This document shows positions 33,691-44,759 of a DNA stretch of 64,000 bases, piece after piece. The DNA is from Takakia lepidozioides (lineage: Eukaryota > Streptophyta > Takakiopsida > Takakiales > Takakiaceae): positions 63,345,053 to 63,409,052 of the forward strand of contig CM060732.1 in the NCBI GenBank assembly GCA_030704615.1. The letters run 5' to 3'. The notes under the pieces are model-generated. The model was not told the origin of the DNA and did not search any database. It saw only the letters and a list, made by a program, of their open reading frames with translations. Made by a program: the position numbers and the translations under genes. Numbering within the stretch: position 1 is the first letter of the stretch; every line of letters begins with the position of its first letter.

Positions 33691-33950
33691 GGATAATTTC
33701 GGTGCCGTTATTGCCCATAATTCAGTTATTCTATGACCTGGCCTGGCGGTCCATGAGCCTGGGCTCCAAGTCATGAGCATACACTAGTACTCATGAGCGG
33801 AGTGCTTCCAGCATGAGCGCGGAAATCTTCGATTTTTGATTATTTTATAGTTTTTGGCCCGAAAAAAATCTGCCGAAATTCGAAGTGTGTTACTTTGCGG
33901 CTCATGGGTTAGCCATGCCCGCTCATGAGCTCATGGAATAGCAACCCCCA

Positions 33951-35580
33951 CAAATTCACATCGGATATTGGGTGCCTGAATTGTGATGTACCACCAGTTG
34001 GGCTACAATAAATCAGGCCTTCTCATGAATTTCGGCACTGAAATCTGGATGAACATCTCTGTCATGTAACAGATTTGGAAGCCACGGGATGAATTCCGGC
34101 GACAGAAATCGAAATTTGTTCACCTCATGAAACTGAGTAAGCACCCGACGGATGGATTTCGGTGCCGAAATTTGGATGAGCATGTTCTTCATGAAATTGA
34201 TTATGCACATAAAGGATGAATTTCGGAGCCGAAATACGGATGAATGTGTTTGTGATTAGAGTCATGATTCACCATGTGTCCGGATTTCGGTGCCGACATC
34301 CGAATGAGAGTAATCCTGAATCGATAGTAGGGATGAATTTCGGCGCCGAAATTCATCGTTCGCATGGGAAAAAATTTATTGGAGGGACGACGTTGGATGA
34401 ATTTCGGCGCCGAAATTCATTCTTCTTCTCCTTTTTCGACCCTAATTTTGCTGTTCTGCGGTTGAATTTTGGCGCCGAAATTCATCCGAAGTCCTCCCTT
34501 CATTTTTTTTTCCTTGCGACAGACGAATTTCGGTGCCGAAATTCATCCAAAGTCCTCCTTTCAAATTTTCTTTTTTCTTCGCAAGCAATGAATTTCGGTG
34601 CCGAAATTCATCCAATGCCCTCCCTCCAATATTTATTTTTCTTTGAAATGGATGAATTTCGGCTCCGAAATTCATCCTTACTGTCCGCAAAGGGTAACTC
34701 CAATATTACATTTTCTATGCAATGGATGAATTTCGGCGCCGAAATTTGTCCGAACCTGACACTTACTTCTTGCTTCTGGATGATGTAAGGTTCCGAAATT
34801 CGTTTGAAATAACCCATTCAGACAAAAATAACACGAATATTCTGCATTAAATGGAGAAATCGGCACATTCAACCCCTTATGTCTTTCAAAAGGCCGTTAT
34901 CCAATGACGAAAGGGGATATTTTCTCATGTTGGGGGAAAATTAATTGCATTTTAGCCGTTGTTTTCATTTGAAACTGACAATATCCATTAAGTGGTCATT
35001 TTTCGTACAGGACATTGCCGCACATAAAGTATAAATTCGGTGCCGAAATTATACTTAACAGTCCAGACATGGCAAGTCCAACAGGCGTGGACAGCAACCG
35101 TGAGGGGCAATGATGGCGGCAAAACGTAGCATGGTGCCGATTTAGTCTTCGCGCTGGATGTATTTTGGCGCCGAAATATGGATGATTTCACCTCGTCTAC
35201 GCGCGGACGGAGATATTCTTAATGAATTTCGGCTCCGAAATATGGATGAAATGTGCCCAAGTGCAGCGTTCTCCACTGTCCCAGAATTAATTCTGACTCC
35301 GATATCCGACTGACAGGTGTGCTCATGACGGATGAGGACTGGGGAAGTGATGAATTTCGGCGCCGAAATTCATATGTTTGTGTATGAAAGCACTTGCATA
35401 GGATGAATTTCGGCGCCGAGATTTATCCGTCCGTTGATGAAACGTGCCGACCTGACTCTTGAATGTCGGTAGGCAGGGGAATTTCATGGCGGTTGGGTTT
35501 CATGATGTGCGGATAGTTCATTCAATGCCGGCTGCTCCGGGAACAGCATCCGGTGAACGGAACGGTATTTCGGCGCCGCA
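33951..35580. repeat. Phased palindrome array of X'
   Basis: Inverted counterpart of 26,772-28,400, with palindrome cores (perfect or with one or two changes) spaced about 60-67 bp. Examples lie near 34,165, 34,340, 34,405, 34,735 and 35,355. More sites are mutated than in X. Several substitutions at the central CpGs give TTTCGGTGCCGAAA, consistent with deamination. Confidence 0.88.
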
Positions 35581-35833
35581 ATTCCGATAAAGCGTCTTCT
35601 ACTGGTTGGTTGAACAGGCACGCGTCGTGTTCCAGTCGACTTCATCCGTGCGATCGTATCAGGGGTCGCAATATCTTCATCACCCATACGGTAGAAAGTG
35701 GTGGACGGTGGCAACGCTTCGGGAGACGTGGCTGCTTACGCATCTGCTCGTGCATAGTGGTTGCATGTTCCACCACGTCGCTCTCTCGCTCCTTGCCCTT
35801 CTGCAGTGACATTCTCTTGCGTTTCCTCTCCTT

Positions 35834-37105
35834 ATGCAGCATAGTGATAACATAGAGTTTGTGGAAGGTCAGGCGACTCCGGCGCAGAGAAGGAGGACGC
35901 GGGATTTTGGGAAGCCACCGACGACACGACTTAACCTCCGTCTCATGCAGGAAATGCAGACCTCATTATCCGGAGACTCGGATCGCCCACCAGTGAGAGA
36001 TTCGTGCTTCGCGGATGTGAAGCACTCCATACGCACTATTCCTTTTACATCTTTTTGTGTGTGTGTAGTGTGTCATGTTTTCCTGTTTGTTTGACATGGG
36101 AGCTGGGGAGGGATCGTAGGGGGGCGAGCCAACACAGTCAACTTTGGATACTCTTGCCCGGGTGCTGCGCTCGCAAGGTGGAAGTGCATCGAGGCAGGTG
36201 ACTCCTCAGAGAACACCTCAGAAAAGCCCACCTAGAGTCCGGAAGCCGAGGAAGCAAAAAGAGCCCATGGCTTCGCCAGTAAAACCACTTGGGAGACTGG
36301 AAGCGGAGATATTGGGTTTGCAGGAAGTTTTAGAAAACACGGATGCGGAGAAGGCCGCTGGAGATGTCGAACTCGGATCTGTAGAAGGGCGGCCCATTGA
36401 GCTGACAGAAGCAGAGGACGACAACGTGGTGCGACTTGACGACTTCCCAGGAGATCAGAACCTGCTGGAGCTTGCGGAGGAGCAAAACCTCCAGGACAGT
36501 AGACAGGCTGGTGAGAGGGGTGAGGGAAGTGAGAGAGGTGATAGAAGTAAGAAACTGGTGGCGGGTATGCTCATGAGCGCACGAGACATGAACATAGCAG
36601 CAAACAAGTTGCTGGCAGAGACTCATAGCAACATAGGCCACGTTTTGGGCTCCATGGTGTATCCGGAGAACCTCAAAGTTCCTTTGTGTCGCATGGTTAG
36701 CCTTCCAGTTGTAAGGCAAGCACTGCAAGGGGACATCGATCGACTGAATCACAACTTCAGAGAGGGGTACAGACGGGGGTCGGCAGCATTCTACGTTTCC
36801 ATTGAGAATGACCAGGGTGTCACAAAGGGCCCCACTGCAGATGAGCTTCAGAATTGGAGCCCCCACTGGCACACTATAAATGCCGAGTTTGAAGCCTCTC
36901 TGAAGACTAATCCCACATTCGCACACATGGCAGGGAAGATGTTCTTCGTTTGGGATGGGAACCACAGGATGTTTGCCTTGACAGAGTACATTGCTGAAAT
37001 GCATCCGCAAGATATCAATTGGCATTACATGGTGGACTACATTGTCGTGAAGGTGGACGTGAGGGACAGAGGACTGTTGAAGGGTGCCATGGCAGATATA
37101 AATCT
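35834..37105 (+). pseudogene. 5' part of the ParB-MTase-like gene, X' copy
   Basis: Exon 1 (35,834 to about 36,013) encodes IEFVEGQATPA and DFGKPPTTRLNLRLMQ. Exon 2 (about 36,124-37,105) carries the ParB-like domain intact in sequence, with FVWDGNHRMFALTEYI and IVVKVDVRD, ending at the same GTAAGT donor as in X. The remaining exons are missing because the block is truncated. At the proposed exon 2 acceptor the copy reads TAG where X reads CAG. That would be a stop codon if the region were coding but is a legal acceptor, which supports the intron 1 model. Confidence 0.65.
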
Positions 37106-37289
37106 GTAAGTATACAACTACATCCTTGTGTACTGCCTATTGCGGCGCCGAAATAGACAACGTTCTTGACTGTCATGCACTCTATGAACTGGAAATTGGA
37201 TTGCTGTGCTGAAATCTGGTTATTTTTTGCATTGGAATGAGTACCAAAGCATTTCTTGTATCTCATTCTGCTCTTGGAATGAGTAGTTC

Positions 37290-37656
37290 TCAGCAAAGTC
37301 TATGACCGAGAAGAAGTTGTGAAGCACAAACTTCACCAATTTTGGTTTCAGGTACTTTGATGAATTCAGCAGCTGGTGTTTCCTTGTACTGAAGTCGCGT
37401 CACAGTTTTAGGCTCACCTTTCTTAGTCCGCCCTGCAGGAACTTTTCCATAGCATCTCCATTGGACAAGTTTGTCATCAGAGCCTCTTGATGTTTCACTG
37501 GGGCAAAGAGGAAGGGTTTCAATGCCACAATTTGAACACTCACCATAGAGACACTTGCGGTTGTGCCACTTGGCAAGATCATCTTTTGGACAAAGTATGA
37601 GCTCCCAAAACGTCGTGATTCGATTACATTTTGTGAGGGAAGCCATACACTTACTG
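37290..37656 (-). pseudogene. Unknown TE protein fragment (Cys-rich)
   Basis: About 120 codons with GECSNCGIETLPLCPSE and, later, VQWRCYGKVPAG. A spaced Cys pair followed by a W-x-C/F segment and a Lys-rich stretch is a layout I have seen in poorly described TE-linked proteins of many eukaryotes. I cannot name the family. The first ~14 codons of the frame fall in the LTR fragment at 37,657-37,733 and are not part of the original protein. Confidence 0.35.
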
Positions 37657-37733
37657 TCGCGGCCCTTTGCCTTGAGGGCAGGGGGTCGGGACACATGAGG
37701 GGCTGCCCCTGTAGTGGGGGCATCGGCAGCGAT
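37657..37733 (+). repeat. LTR-start fragment of the chromodomain gypsy family
   Basis: TGTCGCGGCCCTTTGCCTTG matches the first bases of the LTR at 40,005, and similarity runs about 77 bp with three or so changes. It sits exactly between the minus-strand Cys-rich fragment and the plus-strand MULE fragment, so it marks a rearrangement junction. Confidence 0.85.
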
Positions 37734-38630
37734 GTTTTCTTATGTTTGATCACGTCAAACGGGTGAAAGATTGGACGACTATGGCTTGTCATGTGTACGA
37801 TAATGTATACCAGCAAGTTATGACAATTGCAGTTTGTGACATGCAATCGGAGGATTCGGAATCCCAACAACTAATATGGAAATCCCTGATTCGTGTTATG
37901 GGGTGCCATGGCGTCCTGCTCCGAATTTTCATTGTTCATGGCAGTGCAGACGTGCACAGGCGAATTTCAATGTTGTACGAATTATCTTCGGATCGAGGGA
38001 CCCAAAGGTGCCAATGGAGGGAAAAGAGCGTACATGTTTGTTCCATTGGACCCAATCTCTGGAGAAACATACGAAAACGGATATCAAACCTGAGATGCAG
38101 ACACAACATCATAAGTTGTGCAAAGAGTACAAAGATGCGAATCAATGGCGGAGGCGAATATATTGTTCCAGACAATTTGTGCCTGGTGGTTCTCTTCAGC
38201 GCAAGCCATCACTTGAGAGTATGAAACGTTGGAAGATTGGCTTGGCGTTTTGGCACTTCCGGTACAGACATGGGGAGCATCTATGACAATGTACGTCCGC
38301 TAGTACTGCATGCATTTTCCATATCGTTCCGTGGTGCAGATCTGCATCTGCTTGGGTGGTTTTGTAACCTCTTTGATATTCCTGAAGTATGTTTTCCACT
38401 TTGCAGAACATGTCCATTGAGGAAATGGCAGACATGCCATCTTGCAATTTGGCAGAGACAGTGCACAACACATGGTTGCCACAGTCTTGGGAAAACGGGG
38501 TCCGGGGGTTTGTATGGTGCAATAACAGACGATCTCATATGTGCACTCCAACAACAAACCAAGTATTGTGACTTCTTGAGAGGAGGCGCTGGTGGGAAGG
38601 GTCCGGACAAACAATAGTTGATGTTGCGGC
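37734..38630 (+). pseudogene. Second MULE-type transposase relative (decayed)
   Basis: Reads in several frames with the same landmarks as the Y transposase: LMFDHVKRVKDWTTMACHVY, then QANFNVVRIIFG, CLFHWTQSLEKHTK and LAFWHFRYRHGE. After an intron-like gap comes NMSIEEMADMPSCNLAETVH. Gap position and flanking motifs match the Y intron, so the two transposases are homologous and share that intron. Frameshifts are numerous and the N-terminal half is absent. Confidence 0.7.
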
Positions 38631-38960
38631 TTGCAAGGCAGATCAAGGGATCCAAGCAAGATAGCACGGGCGTTGGATATGTGTTCCAAGGGAACGCCTC
38701 TTGTGTCTAGGGTTCCACATCTGGAAGGGGAGAGAGATTCCGGCTCCTGCAAGAGGAATTGAACACCCCACCTGGTTCGGATTCCAAATCGCACAGGGCA
38801 AACCATGATAACTTTCCCACGCCTCGTGTCCCTCTGCATGAGAGATATATAACCATCCCTTCTTGAGGAACCTGCGACTTCCCTACTTCTCATCTATCAT
38901 TTGTTTGGACCCTGGTCCGACACCCACCATATTGATCAATCAGGCTTTTGGGGTTTTTTG
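38631..38960. other. No gene recognised
   Basis: Mixed sequence between the MULE remnant and the piggyBac-like fragment. ORFs on both strands overlap the flanking remnants and show no motif. Confidence 0.4.
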
Positions 38961-38979
38961 CTCATATATTGCTACAGGC

Positions 38980-39710
38980 TAAAGTACTTACCTTAAGTTT
39001 GTACTTCACCATCATCTCATCCACACAAGTTTTGCTCCGCGAAGGTTGCCAGAAGCGAGCATACACCTCATTTTGCTGGTCTAACAACCAACGGGTCTTT
39101 GCAATTTTATCATAAACAGGGGGTGATTTATTCACCTCCACTAACCGGTTGTCCACTAGGTGCAAACACCTCAAGATATCCTTTGAAAATGGTTTTTTCT
39201 TGCTTGTTTCTTTCTTCGCAACGTTCGCCCAATAAAAACAAAATGAGAGGCCCATCAATGCCAGCATGTACTCGAAGACCAAACATAACCAATTTGTCAT
39301 AAGCTACACCACGAATTGCATACATGTTTTAGTTTTGCCTACAATTTGTGCGATATTAATGCAAGAAAAACGTCTTGCATGTGCATCTTCAAAGAACATG
39401 ACGATGCATGAGATAAAATACTTACAGTCAATGTGCCATAGAGCCATAGGCATTGTCACATTTGCGCATAATGGAAGGACACTTGAAGAATTCATTGCTA
39501 TCTTGCCAGTAGCATCATTAATGTATTGGGCAATTTCTTAATTCCCATGAGAGTATGAACTCCCAACCAAGCCTTTAATTTCACAACAGCCTCTACCATG
39601 TCTTCACTGTTAACAACGTCATCTAAATCGAGGAGAGCACTTACTGTTACTGGCATAGGCTCGTCAAGGTGCATATGAAGGCAAACATGAGAGGGGATGG
39701 TATGCACCCA
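38980..39710 (-). pseudogene. piggyBac-like transposase fragment
   Basis: Minus strand from 39,707 down: a segment with LKAWLGVHTLMGIKKLPNTL, then after a gap FSKDILRCLHLVDN and KSKTCVDEMMVKYKLK-like sequence (38,980-39,200). These match the piggyBac order: a conserved hydrophobic block, the RYLHLSDN-like motif, a YDKI-R-LL segment and the first catalytic Asp in a VDE/IDE motif. A GTAAGT donor follows the last codon at about 38,990, so the source gene probably had an intron. The rest of the DDD core is not present. Confidence 0.65.
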
Positions 39711-39999
39711 AGCCCAGCGAAGAATGAGACAACAGATGTATCATACACATACAATGTCCCATGACTTTTTCCATACAGAAATAAATAAAATAAAATAAAA
39801 AACTTTATTTTGTGGATTTCCATGGGGGCTGGAAAATAAGTGTGTGTTAAACGCACACTTGCTTTACAACATCCTTCTAGATTACTTGGGTCTCCTCTAT
39901 CGTTGCTCTCTAAAGATCCCCCGACTTAGTGATGAGTCCCCCCGCGCACAAGCACGAAGGAGAGGCTAACGTCAAACCGGGGCCTAGAATTCAGCGACA
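39711..39999. other. No gene recognised
   Basis: AT-rich tract (AATAAATAAAATAAAATAAA near 39,780), then unremarkable sequence up to the insertion site of the next element. Confidence 0.4.
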
Positions 40000-40004
40000 A
40001 GGTG

Positions 40005-40721
40005 TGTCGCGGCCCTTTGCCTTGAGGGCAGGGGGTCGGGACACATGAGGGGCTGCCCTTGTGGTGGGGGCAGCGGCAGCGATAGGTATGGGGGGCTGAA
40101 GCACCCTTGAGTGCCCAAGGCACTCAAGGAGGCGGAGGCGCTCACTAGGTGGAGCCCCGCACACCGGGTTGGCGGTGGGGGTGGCTCCACAAGGGTGATG
40201 GTAGCTTAGCGGGACTTAGTGGGGGTGGCATAGGACTCACCATGGGGGCGGAGACCTCGTGGTGGGAGTCGTGGGAGTCTTGGGACTCATCACGGTCCAT
40301 AGGGGCCGTGGTGAGTGGGCCAAGACTCACCGCGACTCATCACCGGGATCGAGGGTTTTCGTGGTGGTTCACCATAAAATGGCATGGCTGGTTGTGAAAC
40401 CCCCGCGGACGGCTACAGAAGTATAATAAGGGGAGTAGTGACCCTGAGAACGGTGCAAGCCCGTTGGTGACCAAAACTAGTGAGTAAGCGAGCGAGCCGG
40501 AAAGCGACCAAAGAGTGGGGAGCTGTTCCGGACTGCCATCTACCAAAGGGAATTCCACCAGCCCAAATAGGTGGAGGGTTTAGTGGAAGCGAAGGGGACC
40601 GTTATGTCCCGTGAGCAGCCAAAGCTCCAAGTTGGCCCGGAGCCAGTTGGGAGTCAGGCGCGCGCATCAAAGCGAGTAACTATGACTTGAAGGGGAGCTT
40701 ACCGAATTGAGGTGCGCGACA
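40005..40721 (+). repeat. 5' LTR of the chromodomain gypsy element
   Basis: 717 bp, TGTCGCG...CGCGACA. The inverted partner at 43,177-43,854 and the end fragment at 46,910-46,962 together make the 3' LTR. The three pieces are near-identical by eye, so the insertion is fairly young compared with other elements in the window. Confidence 0.9.
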
Positions 40722-40723
40722 CT

Positions 40724-40740
40724 TGGTATCTGAGCTTAGA
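40724..40740 (+). promoter_or_regulatory. Primer-binding site
   Basis: TGGTATCTGAGC starts three bases after the 5' LTR. It is one mismatch from TGGTATCAGAGC, the complement of the initiator Met-tRNA 3' end used by many plant LTR elements. Confidence 0.8.
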
Positions 40741-40870
40741 GTTCAGTACGCGATCGTCCTTGGGATTGGCCTCATCATGGGTCGGGCAAGCCAAAGCGAA
40801 AGCGGAACGGCCCAAAAGATGATGATCCGTGTGAGCCCGATGGGGGCGACGTGTCACCCGAAGCGGCTGT

Positions 40871-42465
40871 TTGAGGAAGCGACGCAGGGTTTTTGAAAAC
40901 GAGGCCGCTCAAGGTGGGAGGAATCCGAGGTCAGAGCCCGAGGAATCCCAGAGAGCTCCGACGGACCAACAGATGCCTCCCATGCCGGCAGCTTTTTGGG
41001 AAGGGTTGTTGGCGCAGTTTGGCGGGACGTTGAAAGACGTGTTGAAGGCGACTAATGCCACTTCCGCTAAGGCAAAGTTCAAGGTGAAGCCGAAGGAACC
41101 CGGCACCTTCTAGGGCGTCCGAAATCGGAAGGCACTCAACACCTGGCTCTTGGAGCTAGAGCAGTACTTCCGGGCGGCCAAGTTGAGTGACGAGGATCGG
41201 GTGGAAGTGGCTCCCACCTATTTGAGGGGCTATGCTCACAATGGTGGCAGAAACGCCTTCATGACCGAGGTCCAAGTCCGGAAACCCTTGAACTGGATGG
41301 GTTCAAGGAATTGATGAAGCGACAGTTTGTGCCCCTCAACGCGTCCTGGCTTGCTCGGGACAAGATGAGGAATTTGAAGCAACAGATGACATTTCGGGGA
41401 TATGTCCAGGCTTTCAATGTGCTGTTGCTCGAAGTCACGGATATGGCGGAACCAGAAATGGTCTTCAACTTTGTGGCGGGGATGGCCCCATGGGCCAGGC
41501 GGAAGTTGGAGGAGAAGCCACCTAAGACCTTGAACGAGGCAATTGAGAGGGCTGAATGTTTCTCAGATGTCCCTAGGGGTGAAAGACAAGGCCGTACGGA
41601 GCTGAACCACAAGAAGACCTGGCGGGAAAGTGACTCTTTCCGACCGGAAAAGAAGTGGGATAGGCCACACGGCAATAATGGCACGTGGAAATCGAAGGGA
41701 GGGCCTTCACACGTCAAGGCGGCACCCAGTGCTTCGAAAGGAAAAGCGGGTGGAGCGGCTTATGGCGGACAGAAGGCGACCTTTGATGGAGTGTGTTTCA
41801 ATTGCGGAGAGCCCGGGCACATGGCCAAGAAGTGCACGAAACCTCGACAATTGAACATGACTCGGGCAACCACGGAGCTGTCGGAAGATACCATCAGTCG
41901 CTTGGTGGAAGCGGTGGTCGCCAGGACTTGCAAGGTAGGCAAATATTCTTGTGAGTTGTATCAGGAAACTGACGCATTGCGTAAAGGGAGTCACTTATTG
42001 TTCGTGGATGGGATAATATCCGGAACTAACGTGTCATTGTTGGTGGACACAGGAGCGTCGCACTCCTTCATGACACCGGCAACGACACAAAAGCTGGGAC
42101 TCCCGACAACTGACGTAGGGGCCTCTATTGAGGTACGTTCTGCCAAAGGAGAACCGCAATTGGCGACGAGGTTGGCGTTCGATGTTCCTCTTCAACTGGG
42201 GGGTTGGGAGGGACGTGAGAACTTCACCGTCTGCGAGATCGATGGAGTGGATCTCATTTTGGGGATGACCTTTTTGAGCAAATCCGGAGCGGTCATAGAT
42301 GGCCGCAAGAGGGTGGTCATGCTGCCATGTTGGAATGGTGGCGAGGTCTTACGAGTTTCGGAAACGCCCAAACTCGTGGGAGGGCGAATAAACCTTCTGT
42401 CAGCAAGGGAGTGGGCCGTGGAGGAGGCACACGAGCCCCAGTTTTGCTCTACATTAGAGAAGTGA
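40871..42465 (+). pseudogene. gag-protease of the chromodomain gypsy element
   Basis: The frame from 40,871 has TAG at 41111-41113, then a frameshift, and is open again at 41,311-42,465. The capsid-like region includes WLLELEQYFRAAKLSDEDR and RGYVQAFNVLLLEVTDMAEP. A single CCHC zinc knuckle (CFNCGEPGHMAKKC) is intact near 41,797, as is the protease active site LLVDTGASHSFM near 42,037, with DLILGMTFL after it. Another 1-bp shift near 42,440 separates it from RT. Confidence 0.85.
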
Positions 42466-43176
42466 AGGGAGAAGGCGATGGAGAGCCGAGCCCAGATTGG
42501 ATCAAGGGGATTTTGGAGAAATACCATGATGTGATGCCGGAGGATTTGCCAAGCGGCTTGCCACCGCGAAGAGGAGTTGACCACAAGATTGAGGTGATAC
42601 CGGGATTGCCTGCCAAGGCGCCCTACCGATTGAGCCACAGAGAGTTGGTCAAGCTGAAGACTCAGCTCAGAGATCTAATGTCAAAGGGGTACATCCGGCC
42701 GAGTAAGTCACCTTACGGAGCCCCGGTGCTATTTGCAGATAAAAAGGATGGGACGCTGCGGATGTGTGTCAATTACAGGGCTCTGAATAAGGTGACTATC
42801 AAAAACCGGTACCCTTTGCCAAGGATCGATGACCTCTTCGATCGGTTGGCAGGAGCGAAGTATTTCAGCCGGATCGACTTGCGCTTCGGCTATCATCAAA
42901 TTCGGGTGGCGGAAGGAGATGAGGAGAAGACCGCGTGCAGGACAAGGTATGGTTCATATGAGTTCTTGGTAATGCCTTTTGGGCTCACCAATGCACCAGC
43001 AACATTTAGCACGCTGATGAATAGCCTTTTCCAGGAGTGGTTGGATGACTTTGTGATCGTGTACATCGACGACATCTTGGTGTATTCGAAACAAAGGAGG
43101 AGCACCTGGAGCACCTCAAAAGGTTGTTCCAGAAATTGCGAGAAGGGAAGCTGTATGCCAAAGCTTCAAAGTGCGA
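42466..43176 (+). pseudogene. RT, N-terminal half, chromodomain gypsy element
   Basis: Contains [33 protein letters not shown] (catalytic Asp), [14 protein letters not shown] and the catalytic [10 protein letters not shown] box at about 43,060. A 1-bp loss near 43,092 shifts the frame. The thumb region breaks at 43,176 after the Lys-Cys codons, exactly at the inversion breakpoint; its continuation is at 46,908 on the minus strand. Confidence 0.88.
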
Positions 43177-43854
43177 CGCCTGACTCCCAACCTGGCTCCG
43201 GGCCAACTTGGAGCTTCGGCTGCTCACCGGGACATAACGGTCCCCCTTCGCTTCCCACTAAACCCTCCACCTATTTGGGCCTGGTGGAATTCCCTTTGGT
43301 AGATGGCAGTCCGGAACAGCTCCCCACTCTTTGGTCGCTTTCCGGCTCGCTCGCTTACTCACTAGTTTTTGGTCACCACGGGCTTGCACCGTTCTCTCAG
43401 GGTCACTACTCCCCTTATATATACTTCTGTAGCTGTCCGCGGGGGTTTCACAACCAGCCATGCCATTTTATGGCGAACCACCACCACGAAACCCTCGACT
43501 CCCGGTGATGAGTCGCGGTGAGTCTTGGCCCACTCACCACGGCCCCTATGGACCGTGATGAGTCCCAAGACTCCCCACGACTCCCACCACGAGGTCTCCG
43601 CCCCCATGGTGAGTCCTATGCCACCCCCACTAAGTCCCACTAAGTCCCGCTAAGCTACCACCACCCCTTGTGGAGCCACCCCCACCGCAACCCGGTGTGC
43701 GGGGCTCCACCTAGTGAGCGCCTCCGCCTCCTTGAGTGCCTTGGGCACTCAAGGGTGCTTCAGCCCCCCATACCTATCGCTGCTGCTGCCCCCACCACAA
43801 GGGCAGCCCCTCATGTGTCCCGACCCCCTGCCCTCAAGGCAAAGGGCCGCGACA
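43177..43854 (-). repeat. Inverted body of the 3' LTR
   Basis: Reverse-complement match to 40,005-40,672 of the 5' LTR, ending CGCGACA at 43,854. Its missing last ~50 bp are at 46,910-46,962. About six bases (CGCGCA in the 5' LTR) are absent at the breakpoint. Confidence 0.9.
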
Positions 43855-44759
43855 CACACCCCTACCAACAGGGAGTCGATGTCCTCATCGACTTGTCCAT
43901 TTTTGTAGAAACAACATCCAAGTTGTGGCGTCCCACATCAAGGAGTTTGTTTCCGCACCATGGCGTCCCATGGCAAAGAACCAAACCCCACACTTGACTC
44001 TACTCTCCACTAGCTAGTTCGGCCGACTTCCTCCAAGTCCCGGCCAAGGGTGGAGCCTCTCCAGCTCCTCCCAGTGCACTCTTCTTGGCCTACTTCAAGG
44101 CCAAGGAATGATCCTCCCCGAGGATCGAATCGCCTTACTGCAAAAACATTGCTTGCGATCGCTCATGATGCCGCTTTTGGCATCACCTTGAGCAAGGGTT
44201 CACCTGGAACCCTCTTTGACTAGGAAGATAACCTTGAACCAACCGTGCGCCCCAATCACTACAATTGGGTCCGCCTTGGAATGCTGGCCTGAGGTACGGG
44301 AACACGCCGAAGCCGCACTACGACTTCGTCCCGAGACTAGACGATTATAGTACGTGAACGGAAGCACGTAGTTTTCGCGTTAGCCCGCACTACAAGGCAA
44401 CCCCCTCAGTAGCGCAATTATAGTACGCGCACGCGCTAGGTGCGCACTAGCACGTGAACTCCCAAAGAAGGCGCAAGTTTCCTTGCCCCTCGGATGGGGG
44501 TCACCCGATTTCGGCACTATGCAAACACACGATTAACCCAATTTACCTATCCCACTTTTATAAGCTAGCATGCATTCTACACACTAGCCAACCATTCCAT
44601 GCATCAACATTCCAAACAAAATAGGACGCACGACATTTGGAAGCCATTTCATTTATAGCACGTTTTGTACAATACAAGTTTTTGCAATCGGATTCCTAAG
44701 CTAGCTAAGCCGGGCTAAGCATGCATTTCCTCCCCCACGCTCCAAGGTTGATGTCCCCA
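43855..44759 (-). other. 3' untranslated region of the inverted gypsy segment
   Basis: About 900 bp between the inverted LTR and the chromodomain stop codon. GGTAGGGGTGTG (minus strand, next to the LTR) could serve as the polypurine tract. No ORF of note. Confidence 0.6.

Larger units (their letters stand above)
28412..33950 (+). mobile_element. Block Y': inverted copy of Y
   Basis: Matches block Y (20,650 down to 14,598) in reverse. It starts just upstream of the transposase leader (ACGTACGTTACACACC at 28,434) and ends after CATGAGC-type words at CAAATTCA (33,951). Relative to Y it lacks the N-terminal half of the unknown gene (about 740 bp) and ~65 bp of the transposase, but keeps the transposase catalytic core that Y has lost. 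Confidence 0.75.
33951..37220 (+). mobile_element. Block X': inverted, truncated copy of X
   Basis: Matches X from its 28.4-kb end inward to about 25.14 kb, in reverse. It starts at CAAATTCACATCGG (33,951), directly after the Y' end, and stops near 37,220, where the next TE fragment begins. It therefore keeps the palindrome array and the first two exons of the ParB-MTase-like gene plus part of intron 2, and has lost the methyltransferase part. Confidence 0.75.

Noticed and set aside
33162-33696. Plus-strand ORFs of 112-155 codons
   Set aside because: Same array in the Y' copy; frame openness follows from the repeat sequence.
14598-37220. Giant-virus insertion or Polinton
   Set aside because: No B-family polymerase, packaging ATPase, major capsid or retroviral-type integrase is seen; the recognisable enzyme is a MULE-type transposase.
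38740-38810. Possible tRNA (GGTTCGGATTCC resembles a T arm)
   Set aside because: No acceptor stem or D arm pairs with it at the right distance.
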